From CSSed11-175R1 sp041685735 (GTDB lineage: Bacteria; Actinomycetota; Nitriliruptoria; Nitriliruptorales; Nitriliruptoraceae), in the NCBI GenBank assembly GCA_041685735.1, contig JAWLFE010000009.1, positions 1-64,000 on the forward strand: a stretch of DNA of 64,000 nt, in the 5' to 3' direction. A program made the position numbers and the translations under genes. Every line of letters starts with the position of its first letter. The stretch's first letter is position 1. Positions 34,003 through 42,034 of the stretch are shown piece after piece. The notes under the pieces are model-generated. The model had not been told where the DNA came from and did not search any database. It saw nothing but the letters and a program-made list of their open reading frames with translations.

Positions 34003-34929
34003 ATGAGCGGCCCGGTCCAGCAGCGTGACGCGGCGCGCGAGAACGAGGTGCTCGCGGGCATCCAGGCCCGTGAGGGCCGCACGACCGAGGTCGGGGGGAT
34101 GCCGGTCGCTCGGGTGCTGCCGACCAAGGGGCGACGGACCGTCGGCGCCTGGTGTTTCGTGGATCTGATGGGACCGGCGGACGCCGAGCAGCCCGATCCG
34201 ATGGAGGTCGGACCCCACCCGCACATCGGCCTGTCGACGGTGACCTGGCTCCTCGAGGGCGAGGCGCTGCACACCGACTCGCTCGGGACCGAGCAGATGA
34301 TCCGGCCCGGACAGGTCAACCTCATGACCGCCGGGCACGGGATCGCGCATGCGGAGCTCGCCGCACGGCCGCCCTTCCGCGGTGTCCAGATGTGGATCGC
34401 GCAGCCCGAGGCGACGCGCCACGGTGCCTCGGACTTCGTCCACCATGCCGAGTTGCCCCAGATCGAGGAAGGCGGTCTGCGTGGTCTGGTCTTCGCCGGG
34501 TCGCTGGCGGGAGCCAGCGCGTCGACGCGGACGGACACGCCGCTCGTCGGGGCCGACCTCATCCTCGACCGAGGCGCCACCGCGCTGGCGACCGACGTCC
34601 GCTTCGAACACTGCGTCGTGCCCCTTGACGGGCGTGTGAAGGTCCGTGACGAGATCCTCGAGCCCGGGTGGCTCGGCCTGATCCCCATGGGGATCGATGA
34701 GCTCCCGATCGAGGCGACGACGGACGCGACCCGGTTCCTCGTGCTGGGCGGCGAACCGCTCGGTGAGAAGGTCAGCATGTGGTGGAACTTCGTCGCCCGG
34801 GACCAGGACGAGATCACCGCGGCCTACCGCGACTGGCAGGACCGCACGGACCGGTTCGGGGACGTGCCGTCGACGCTCGAGCGCATCGAGGCGCCGCGTC
34901 CCCCCTGGCTCCCCGCCGAGGACCGTTGA
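34003..34929 (+). CDS. Pirin family protein
   Basis: 308 residues. The cupin metal ligands are readable: HPHIGLSTVTWLLEGE (two His), TAGHGIAHAE (His and Glu). The N-terminus has the pirin motif ARVLPTKGRRTVGAWCFVDLMGP, and the second cupin (~185-270) is degenerate as usual. Bacterial pirins include quercetin 2,3-dioxygenases and regulators of pyruvate dehydrogenase; which applies here is unknown. GAGGAGG lies seven bases before the ATG. Confidence 0.9.
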   Translation: MSGPVQQRDAARENEVLAGIQAREGRTTEVGGMPVARVLPTKGRRTVGAWCFVDLMGPADAEQPDPMEVGPHPHIGLSTVTWLLEGEALHTDSLGTEQMIRPGQVNLMTAGHGIAHAELAARPPFRGVQMWIAQPEATRHGASDFVHHAELPQIEEGGLRGLVFAGSLAGASASTRTDTPLVGADLILDRGATALATDVRFEHCVVPLDGRVKVRDEILEPGWLGLIPMGIDELPIEATTDATRFLVLGGEPLGEKVSMWWNFVARDQDEITAAYRDWQDRTDRFGDVPSTLERIEAPRPPWLPAEDR

Positions 34930-35074
34930 CGCATCGGTCCGCCGTGCAGGCGTCTGGATCCGCTGTCCGGATGCGGCCCCACGCCTGAGCGTCTCCAGCC
35001 GGGACGCTGGGCGCCGAGACGTGGTGGTCACGGGAGCCGGACCATCGTTGCGATCGACGAGCGAGCCCGACGGT

Positions 35075-35539
35075 TCAGTCGGCGAGCTCCGGAGGGAACC
35101 CACCGGTCGCGATCGGACCCCAGCTGTCGATCGTGATGCGCACCAGGCACTTGCCCTGGTCGACCATGGCCTGGCGATACTCGTCCCAGTCGGGATGCTC
35201 GCCGGCGATGGCGCGGAAGTAGTCGACGAGCGGCTCGACCGCATCGGGGAGGTCGATGACCTCGGCGGTGCCGTCCACCTGGACCCAGGCGTCGTTCCAG
35301 TCATCCGACAGGATCAGCACCGTGGCCGACGGGTCGCGCCGCAGGTTGGCGACCTTCGCGCGCTGCGGGTAGGTCGCGATCACGATCCGACCGGCGTCAT
35401 CGACACCGCCGCTGACCGGGGAGACCTGCGGCCGGCCATCCTGCCGCGTCGTGATGAGCACGTGGTGGTGGCGCGGTCGGAGGAACGCGAGGAGGTCGTC
35501 GCGCTCGACGCGATCGGTGGTGGCGATCTGGCGGCCCAT
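35075..35539 (-). CDS. PPOX-class F420- or FMN-dependent protein
   Basis: 154 residues from ATG 35539, four bases after AGGAGG. The split beta-barrel flavin fold is seen in LLAFLRPRHHHVLITTRQDGRPQVSPVSGGVD and KVANLRRDPSATVLILSDD, followed by VQVDGTAEVIDL. The sequence fits the PPOX-class F420-dependent oxidoreductases typical of actinobacteria; F420 versus FMN use cannot be decided by eye. It converges on the pirin gene across a 145-base gap with no strong hairpin. Confidence 0.82.
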   Translation of the reverse strand: MGRQIATTDRVERDDLLAFLRPRHHHVLITTRQDGRPQVSPVSGGVDDAGRIVIATYPQRAKVANLRRDPSATVLILSDDWNDAWVQVDGTAEVIDLPDAVEPLVDYFRAIAGEHPDWDEYRQAMVDQGKCLVRITIDSWGPIATGGFPPELAD

Positions 35540-35607
35540 GTCGCCTCCTGCTCGTGGACGTCGACGGAGGGTTACCGTGGGAACGTAGCGACCGCGAGGA
35601 GCGCACG

Positions 35608-37434
35608 GTGAGTGATACGGCCGCGTCCGACACGCAGACCGATGCCCGGACCGAGACACCGACCGACGCCGCAGACCCGACCCAGCCGGACGGTCCGCAG
35701 CGGCAGACCGCGGACGACGGGGGACACAGCTCTCCCTCGTTCGCCAAGGGCCTGTTCGTGGGAGAGCTCCACCAGGATCTGCTGACGCCCTACCCGACGA
35801 TGGCGCGCCGGGAACAGACCAAGGTCGCGGAACTGATCCGGTCGCTCTACGCGATCACCGATGAGATCTACGACGTCGACCGGATCGAACAGGACCGCTG
35901 GATCGGTGACGAGGTCATCGCTGCGCTCGGTGAGGCTGGGCTGATGGGCCTGTACGTCGGCGAGGAGTACGGCGGCCAGGGTCTGTCCCAGACCGGCTAC
36001 TGCCGGGTCAGCGAGGAGTTCGGTCGGATCGACGCCACGCTCGCGGTCGTCACCGGCGTGCACCAGTCGATCGGTTTCAAGGGCATCCACCTGTTCGGGT
36101 CCGACGAGCAGAAGGAGCGCTTCCTGCCGGACCTCGCAGCAGGCCGGAAGCTCGCCGGGTTCGCGCTGACCGAACCCACCACCGGTTCGGACGCCTACGA
36201 CCTGCAGACCCGCGCCGAGCGTGAAGCGGATGGATCCTGGCGACTGAACGGCGAGAAGCGTTGGATCGGCAACGGCAACCGTGATGTCGTGGTCTGCTTC
36301 GCCCGCAGCGAGGAGCACGGCCACGTCGCGCTGATCCTCACGCCGGACATGGAGGGCTTCGAATCACCCTTCCGCTACGACACGATGGGGCTGCGGGGCA
36401 ACGACCTGCGTCACCTGACCTTCACGGATGTCCGGGTCCCGCCGGAGAACGTGCTCGGCGAGGCCGGTGACGGTTTCTCCATCGCGATGAACATCCTCAA
36501 CAACGGCCGCATGTCGCTCGGGACCGGGTCGGTCGGTGCCGTGAAGAAACTGATCGATCTGGCCGTCGACCGGGTCCAGCACCGCGAACAGTTCGGCCAG
36601 CCGATCGGCGACTTCGAGCTCGTCGAGGAGAAGATCGCCTGGATGACCTCCTACCTCTACGGCCTGGAGGCCACGAGCTACGCCACGACCGGGATGATGG
36701 ACGCCGGGGTCGAGGACGTCAGCCTCGAGTCGGCGATGGTGAAGGTCGCCGGCACCGAGTTCCTCTGGTACGCCGCGAACCGGGCCTTCCAACTCGCCGG
36801 CGGCGAGGCGTACATGAACGACCAGCCCTACGCCAAGATCCTGCGCGACATCCGGATCTTCCCGATCTTCGAGGGCGCGAACGACGTCCTGCGTGCCTTC
36901 ATCGCCCTATCCGGTCTGAAGGTGCTGGGCGATGAACTCGAGGGGATGGGCGAGCTCGACCTGCTGGGCGCCCCGGTCCGGTCCGGGGGGCTGGTGCTCG
37001 ACTACGTGCTGTCCCGGGTCAAGCGCCGGGTCGCGCCGCCACGCCTGACCCACGTGCACCCCGAGCTGCGGTCCCTGGCGGACCCCATCAGCGATCAGGT
37101 CGTGCGTCTGCGTGAGTCCTCGGAGGGCCTGCTGCGCCGGTACGGCAAGGACGTACGCACCAAGCAGCTGCACCAGAAGCGCCTGGCCCACGCCGCGATG
37201 GACATCACGGCGCAGGTCAGCACGTTGTCGCGGATGACGGCGACCATGAACGCGAGTGGGGTCGAGGCGACCGCGACGGAGCGGTTCATCGCCGAGACCT
37301 ACTGCAGCCGGGCCGCACGTCGCGTCGAGCGCCACCTGGACCACCTCGACCACAACGACGACGATGCCATGCACCAGATCGCCCGGGTCGCCTACCGTCG
37401 GGGCGGATCCGGCTTCGAACTCTACGGCGCCTGA
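35608..37434 (+). CDS. Acyl-CoA dehydrogenase, very-long-chain (VLCAD/ACAD9) type
   Basis: 608 residues from GTG 35608 (GCGAGGAG upstream). The first ~40 residues are an acidic disordered leader. The ACAD core follows with GLMGLYVGEEYGGQGLSQTGYCRVSEEFGR, FALTEPTTGSDAYDLQTRA, LNGEKRWIGNG, the FAD-binding HREQFGQPIGDFELV and the catalytic glutamate segment FPIFEGANDVLRAF. A ~170-residue C-terminal helical extension is typical of VLCAD-like enzymes, which dimerise and may contact membranes. It performs the first step of long-chain fatty acid beta-oxidation. The acyl-CoA ligase at 42035-43654 could act upstream of it. Confidence 0.9.
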   Translation: MSDTAASDTQTDARTETPTDAADPTQPDGPQRQTADDGGHSSPSFAKGLFVGELHQDLLTPYPTMARREQTKVAELIRSLYAITDEIYDVDRIEQDRWIGDEVIAALGEAGLMGLYVGEEYGGQGLSQTGYCRVSEEFGRIDATLAVVTGVHQSIGFKGIHLFGSDEQKERFLPDLAAGRKLAGFALTEPTTGSDAYDLQTRAEREADGSWRLNGEKRWIGNGNRDVVVCFARSEEHGHVALILTPDMEGFESPFRYDTMGLRGNDLRHLTFTDVRVPPENVLGEAGDGFSIAMNILNNGRMSLGTGSVGAVKKLIDLAVDRVQHREQFGQPIGDFELVEEKIAWMTSYLYGLEATSYATTGMMDAGVEDVSLESAMVKVAGTEFLWYAANRAFQLAGGEAYMNDQPYAKILRDIRIFPIFEGANDVLRAFIALSGLKVLGDELEGMGELDLLGAPVRSGGLVLDYVLSRVKRRVAPPRLTHVHPELRSLADPISDQVVRLRESSEGLLRRYGKDVRTKQLHQKRLAHAAMDITAQVSTLSRMTATMNASGVEATATERFIAETYCSRAARRVERHLDHLDHNDDDAMHQIARVAYRRGGSGFELYGA

Positions 37435-37459
37435 CCTGCGTGCTGCCCGGATGGTGCGC

Positions 37460-37891
37460 TCAGAGGCCGAGCGGCCAGTTGACCGGACGTGGGAACAGAT
37501 CCGGGGGCCCGAGCAGGAACACGCCCAGCACGACGAGCACCACGGCGACCGCCGCCAGCCGCACCCATCGGTGGCGCGCCTCGATATCGGTCTGCCCGGT
37601 AGCGTCGCCGGGAACGACGCCATCAGCGCCGTCCTGGAACTCGCCGACGTCGATCCCATCCAGGAAGTCGTCCGGGAGCGCCTCGATGGCGTCCCGCGCC
37701 GCCGCTTCGTCCTCGCGCGCGACCTGGACGCGGTAGCCGCCCGAGCCGAAGGAGATGTGCGGGAGGTTGCCGCCCGCGCTGTCGGAGAGGGTGCGGTGGG
37801 TGATCCCGACGTCGTCGAGTCGGTCGGTGACCATCTGGGCCAGGAACGGCGTGTCGTAGGCGACGATCGTCACCCAGGTGTCGGTGCTCAC
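37460..37891 (-). CDS. DUF2007-like domain with C-terminal membrane anchor
   Basis: 143 residues from GTG 37891, five bases after GAGGAG. Residues ~1-70 have the DUF2007 pattern (WVTIVAYDTPFLAQMVTDRLDDVGI, GGYRVQVAREDEAAARDAIEAL). A linker and a single C-terminal helix (WVRLAAVAVVLVVLGVFLLGPP) follow, placing the soluble part in the cytoplasm as a tail-anchored protein. Function unknown. Confidence 0.62.
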   Translation of the reverse strand: MSTDTWVTIVAYDTPFLAQMVTDRLDDVGITHRTLSDSAGGNLPHISFGSGGYRVQVAREDEAAARDAIEALPDDFLDGIDVGEFQDGADGVVPGDATGQTDIEARHRWVRLAAVAVVLVVLGVFLLGPPDLFPRPVNWPLGL

Positions 37892-38003
37892 GCGGTCTCC
37901 TCGGCGCCCCGGCGCGGGGTCGGAGCGGACCAGCCAGTGTAGGACGCTCGGGGCTGACCGTCCCGTGAGTAGCATCGTGCGTCCACCACAGGAGGCCAAC
38001 CCC

Positions 38004-39083
38004 GTGAAGGTCGTGATCGCGCCCGATGGCTTCGGTGGGACGCTGTCGGCCCATGAGGCCGCAGCCGCGATCGCGGCGGGTTGGCGCCGTGAGCGACCGG
38101 ACGACGAACTCATCGAGATCCCCCTGTCGGATGGCGGCGAGGGCCTGTTGGAGGTCGTCGCACAGGACGGTGACCGGTGGATGACCACCGAGGTCGCCGG
38201 GCCGCTCGGCCATCCGGTGGAGGCGCCGTGGCTGCTCCGGGACGGACAGACGGCCATCATCGAGTCGGCCCGCGCCTGCGGTCTGGCGCTGGTTCCCGAG
38301 GAGCTGCGCTCACCGCTCCGCACGACCACCTATGGGGTCGGGCAGTTGCTCGCGGCAGCCCGCTCGGCTGGAGCCACGCGGATACTCGTCGGCCTGGGTG
38401 GGTCCGCAACGGTCGACGGTGGGGCCGGGGCGCTGTCGGGCCTCGGGTTCCGGCTCACGGTCGAGGACGGATCCGGGCTCAAGATCGGGGCCGACGATCT
38501 ACACCGTGTCGCGGCTGCCGATCGCGGCTGGTGCCCGGGATTCGACGGGATCGACCTGTGGCTGCTCTCCGACGTCACGACCACCCTGGGCCGGGCGGCC
38601 GAGGTGTTCGGTCCGCAGAAGGGCGCGACGCCGGAGCAGGTCAGGGACCTCACGGACGCCCTGCGACGCTGGGCCGACGTCGCTGAACGGGACCTCGCCG
38701 GAGGCGAACGACACCGCGAGACGCCCGGCTCTGGCGCAGCCGGTGGCCTGGGCTTCGCGCTGGCGTGCGGACTCGCGGCCCGCTACGAGCCCGGCGCCGA
38801 GCGCATCGCCACCCTGGCTGGGTTCGACACCGCGATCGAGGATGCGGCGATCGTGATCACCGGCGAGGGACGCCTGGACGAGACCTCCGGTGCCGGCAAG
38901 GTGATCGGCGTCGTGCACCAGCGGTGCCGGAGCGTTGACCTGCCTCTGCTGGGTGTCGTCGGCCAACGGGGGGAGGGCGGCCCGGGCCTCGATGACCTCG
39001 AGGAAGCGGCGCCGGAGGGTCCCGGTGCCGATCCGGCCGCAGAGGTCAGCGCGGCGGCGCGACGACTGGCCGCGCGCCGCTGA
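38004..39083 (+). CDS. Glycerate kinase (GarK/GlxK type)
   Basis: 359 residues from GTG 38004 (ACAGGAGG upstream). The family motifs are KVVIAPDGFGGTLSAHEAAAAIAAGW, PLSDGGEGLL, GLGGSATVDGGAGALSGLG, LSDVTTTLGRAAEVFGPQKGA, PGSGAAGGLGFAL and ITGEGRLDETSGAGKVIGVV. It phosphorylates D-glycerate to 2-phosphoglycerate. The same pairing with a HesB-type gene occurs in mycobacteria (Rv2205c/Rv2204c, from memory). Confidence 0.93.
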   Translation: MKVVIAPDGFGGTLSAHEAAAAIAAGWRRERPDDELIEIPLSDGGEGLLEVVAQDGDRWMTTEVAGPLGHPVEAPWLLRDGQTAIIESARACGLALVPEELRSPLRTTTYGVGQLLAAARSAGATRILVGLGGSATVDGGAGALSGLGFRLTVEDGSGLKIGADDLHRVAAADRGWCPGFDGIDLWLLSDVTTTLGRAAEVFGPQKGATPEQVRDLTDALRRWADVAERDLAGGERHRETPGSGAAGGLGFALACGLAARYEPGAERIATLAGFDTAIEDAAIVITGEGRLDETSGAGKVIGVVHQRCRSVDLPLLGVVGQRGEGGPGLDDLEEAAPEGPGADPAAEVSAAARRLAARR

Positions 39084-39113
39084 GCGGCCGCTGCCCGGCC
39101 GCTGCCCGGCCGC
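39084..39113 (+). terminator. Possible terminator after the glycerate kinase gene
   Basis: Starting directly after the stop codon, gcggccg (39084-39090) pairs with cggccgc (39107-39113). The intervening bases repeat cggccgctgcc, so alternative pairings exist. The remainder of the 230-base gap to erpA holds TACACT at 39191-39196, a possible -10 for erpA, with no convincing -35. Confidence 0.35.
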
Positions 39114-39313
39114 CGTCCAGCCGGTGCGCAACCGCTGCGCGACGGCTTCCGAGGCGGTGGCTGGTCGGTCGACGGGGAGGTCGTGGTCGGTACACTCGCT
39201 GCCAGGCGCCCGTCGACGATCCGACCGGCGCTCAGCACGGCACCATCCCGGGGACGCCGCCAACGGCCTCCGGGAGGCCACGAGAACACCGTCAGCACCT
39301 CGAGGAGTACCGC

Positions 39314-39694
39314 GTGAGCGCAGACACCGTCCACAGCGCCGACCCGTCGACCGACCCGTCCACGGCCGGCATCACGTTGACCGAGACGGCTGCAGAGAAG
39401 GTCCGCAGCTTCCTCGCGGATCAGCCGGACGTCGACGACATCGCCCTGCGCGTCGCCGTGCAGGCTGGGGGTTGTGCGGGGTTCCGCTACGCACTGTTCT
39501 TCGATGACCGGGAACTCGACGGTGACGTCAACGAGACGCACCACGGGATCCAGGTGCGCATCGACAAGATGTCGTCGCCCTACCTGTCGGGCACCGTGAT
39601 CGACTGGAAGGAATCGCTGGAGGCGTCCGGGTTCTCGATCGAGAACCCCAACTCCTCGGGTTCCTGCGCCTGCGGTGAGAGCGCCACCTTCTAG
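39314..39694 (+). CDS. erpA: Iron-sulfur cluster insertion protein, A-type carrier (ErpA/IscA/HesB)
   Basis: 126 residues from GTG 39314 (GAGGAG six bases upstream). The HesB fold has the three conserved cysteines: one in VQAGGCAGFRYALFF and two in the C-terminal CAC of SSGSCACGESATF. A-type carriers hand Fe-S clusters to apo-proteins. The first ~20 residues are a Ser/Thr/Asp-rich extension. Confidence 0.94.
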   Translation: MSADTVHSADPSTDPSTAGITLTETAAEKVRSFLADQPDVDDIALRVAVQAGGCAGFRYALFFDDRELDGDVNETHHGIQVRIDKMSSPYLSGTVIDWKESLEASGFSIENPNSSGSCACGESATF

Positions 39695-39717
39695 GTCTGA
39701 CGTGGTCACGGATCGTC

Positions 39718-40257
39718 GTGGATGACGAGTCCGGCTGGAACCAGATCCTGCTCGAGGTCTGGTCGCCGGAGGTTCGCGATGCGGTCGTCGAACACATCGA
39801 GCGATCGTCGGTCGGGCGGCACGGCTGGCTCGTGCGCGTGTTCGCGGACCTCGACGGTGGCAGCGGTCCACTGACCGAGATCGTCCATGCCGTGGTCCTG
39901 GCGGCCATCCGGGATGAGACGGGAGCCGACCTCGACGGCCTCGGCAGCCAGGCAGCCTGGGAGTGCTACGAACAGGTCTGGTCCGCGCTCGAGGGGCGCT
40001 GGTCCGACGGTGGCAAGCTGGCGGTCGTCCCGCTCGGTGCGGAACCGGCGGTGATCACCGCACTGCGACGACTCCCCGACGAGGCCGCCGTCGCCGCCGG
40101 GGCAGCGCTCGGTGAGCACGGCGTGCAGCCGTTGTGGCTGCGGGGGCGCCTGCTGGTCGACGGCCGTGGTCTCACGGCCTACCTGGAACTCGATGGTGGT
40201 CAGGCACCGTCCGAAGTCGCGCAGGCCATCAGGCAGATCCTCGCGCAGCTTCCGTGA
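39718..40257 (+). CDS. Hypothetical protein downstream of erpA
   Basis: 179 residues from GTG 39718; no good SD is visible, but no other start fits between the erpA stop and the conserved-looking region. Features are an acidic N-terminus, helix-rich middle (VVEHIERSSVGRHGWLVRVFADL, AAWECYEQVWSALEGRW) and a C-terminal strand-helix unit. No signal peptide, membrane span or motif is recognised. It lies 23 bases after erpA and may be co-transcribed. Confidence 0.6.
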   Translation: MDDESGWNQILLEVWSPEVRDAVVEHIERSSVGRHGWLVRVFADLDGGSGPLTEIVHAVVLAAIRDETGADLDGLGSQAAWECYEQVWSALEGRWSDGGKLAVVPLGAEPAVITALRRLPDEAAVAAGAALGEHGVQPLWLRGRLLVDGRGLTAYLELDGGQAPSEVAQAIRQILAQLP

Positions 40258-40297
40258 GCCGCCCTGCGCGGCTGTCCCGCCTGGTGCGGGCGCGGTC

Positions 40298-40552
40298 TCA
40301 GCGGTGCCGCTCGACCACGAAGGTCGTGACGCCGTCGTCGGTGCCCCGCTCGTGCAGCCGATGTCGCTGCATCCGGCACCACACCGGGACGTCGACGTCC
40401 GCTGCGGGGTCGGTGGCCAGCAGTCGCACCCGGGAGCCCACCGCGACCTCCTCGATCGCGCGCGCCAACTCGATGACCGGCATCGGGCACGCCAATCCGC
40501 GGGCGTCGACCTCGCGGATCCCGGTCTCGTGCACTGGTGTTGTCTCTTCCAC
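40298..40552 (-). CDS. TusA/SirA-family sulfurtransferase-like protein
   Basis: 84 residues if started at GTG 40552. The family signature is VDARGLACPMPVIELARAIEEV, with the conserved Cys-Pro-x-Pro that carries persulfide in TusA. The C-terminus has the usual strand pattern plus an extra Cys (VWCRMQRHR). Roles in sulfur relay or in regulation are known for the family; the partner here is unknown. Upstream sequence is a 24-bp duplication and the start is uncertain. Confidence 0.75.
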   Translation of the reverse strand: MEETTPVHETGIREVDARGLACPMPVIELARAIEEVAVGSRVRLLATDPAADVDVPVWCRMQRHRLHERGTDDGVTTFVVERHR

Positions 40553-40557
40553 TCGCG

Positions 40558-40605
40558 TCCCGTCCTCAGCCACGTGTCGTGTCCCGTCCTCAGCCACGTG
40601 TCGTG
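40558..40605 (-). repeat. Perfect 24-bp tandem duplication at the 3' end of the Usp gene
   Basis: Bases 40558-40581 and 40582-40605 are identical. The copy at 40582-40605 contains the final codons and TGA stop (40590-40592) of the universal stress gene. The other lies just downstream, next to the TusA-like start. As with the 39-bp repeat after the OsmC gene, slippage has copied a gene end without changing the product. Confidence 0.93.
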
Positions 40606-41738
40606 GTGTCGACGGAGGCCTGCGCCACCGGGTTCCCGCGGTCCAGTTCGTAGCTGATCTCGGCACCGGCCAGGGCCGCCGCGTCGTGCATCGCGGTCAT
40701 CACCGAGGCCAGAGCGCGGTTGGGGCCCTCGGAGGTGACCGTCACGGTGGCGCCGACGTGGGCGCGGTCGTCCTCGGCGGGCCACCAGGACATGACGAGT
40801 TCGACCGTCCCGACGCCGAGCAGGATCTCCTCGACGGCGTCGGTCTCCAGCGTCTGTCCATCCGGGAGCCGGATCGTGACGACGATGCGTTGTTCCCGGC
40901 GGGGTGGCACCTGCCGGACGGGTGGTGGGTTGCCGGCGTCGAGGACCGCGTCCACCAGGCTCTCCTGCGGGACCGGACCGACGTCGACGGCGACGAGCAG
41001 CGACGCATCGGGTGCCGCCCAGGCCAGGTGGGTGGTCGCGGCCCGCAGACCAGAAGCCGTCGGCGCAACCGGCGCGATGATCAGATCGGTGGGTCGGGAG
41101 AAGGCTTCGACCGCGCGATGGGTTCGTCTGGGGTCGTGGTGGATCCGATCACCCAGGCGGTGGATCGACGCGGGTAGGTCGTGCTCGCGGCTCCCGCTGC
41201 GCAGGATTGTGGTCGGATGCGCGGTCGAAGCGCGGATACGGCTGGTGAGCTCGGCGGCCAGCGTGAGGCTGCCACAGCCTCCGGGCAGCAGGTGCTCGGC
41301 CGAGATCGGCACGACGATGCGATCGACCGGTTGCAGCCCCAGGCGGATGACAGCGAGCGGCACGCTGGAGCGGCCAACGACGTGGTCGATCAACCGGCCG
41401 AACACGTCGGACGCCGAGGTGGTGCCCCGCCAACCCATCAGGACGAGCCAGGGGTCGTTGTCGTCGATGGCCTCGAGGACCCCCGTGCCGGGGCCCTGCG
41501 ACGTGCGCACCCGGCCGCGGACCTCGATGCCCAGTTCGGTCGCGAGTTGCTCGGCCTCGGTGAGTCCCTGCCATGCATGCGCATGGGTCTCAGCGGAGGC
41601 ATCGGGGCCGACGACGGTGAGCAGATCGACCGTCCCACCGGCGCCTGCCAGATCCGCTGCGTACCGGAGCAACGGCGGAGCGGATGCCGGGTTCGCGACG
41701 GGAACCAGGATCGGTCGCGCAGGTTCGGGGAGAGCCAT
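40590..41738 (-). CDS. Universal stress protein (UspA) family, extended with a C-terminal domain
   Basis: 382 residues from ATG 41738, five bases after GAGGAG. Residues ~1-135 are a Usp domain (RPILVPVANPASAPPLLRYAADLA, LVLMGWRGTTSASDVFGRLIDHVVGRSSVPLAVIR). The second ~130 residues resemble a diverged Usp-like unit (DRIVVPISAEHLL, TDLIIAPVAP). The last ~110 (RIVVTIRLPDGQTLETDAVEEILLG, HVGATVTVTSEGPNRALASVMTAMHDAA) look like an ACT/ferredoxin-like fold. Usp units bind ATP or respond to stress; the combined role is unknown. It precedes the TusA-like gene on the same strand. Confidence 0.7.
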   Translation of the reverse strand: MALPEPARPILVPVANPASAPPLLRYAADLAGAGGTVDLLTVVGPDASAETHAHAWQGLTEAEQLATELGIEVRGRVRTSQGPGTGVLEAIDDNDPWLVLMGWRGTTSASDVFGRLIDHVVGRSSVPLAVIRLGLQPVDRIVVPISAEHLLPGGCGSLTLAAELTSRIRASTAHPTTILRSGSREHDLPASIHRLGDRIHHDPRRTHRAVEAFSRPTDLIIAPVAPTASGLRAATTHLAWAAPDASLLVAVDVGPVPQESLVDAVLDAGNPPPVRQVPPRREQRIVVTIRLPDGQTLETDAVEEILLGVGTVELVMSWWPAEDDRAHVGATVTVTSEGPNRALASVMTAMHDAAALAGAEISYELDRGNPVAQASVDTTTRG

Positions 41739-42034
41739 CGTTGCTCCTCACTGCCTGCGGGGTTCGCTGACGGGCTCGGGCCGGAGTCGCCCGACCGGGC
41801 CGGGCGGTCCGGATCCGCCCCGGTGGCCGTCGAGCCGATCGCGCGACCTCACGGTCGATGGTCGATCGAGCGCCGACCGATCGAGGGTGTCGGTGCCATG
41901 GGTCGGTGCCACGGTGGGTCCCCCGTCCCGGTCGCAACCGGGTTCGGCGTCGGTCGATCGTACCCTCAATGCCATCGCGGTACCGGCCGAACCCTTCCCG
42001 GTCCTGCCCGCACCCTTCCCGGCCCGCCCGGACC

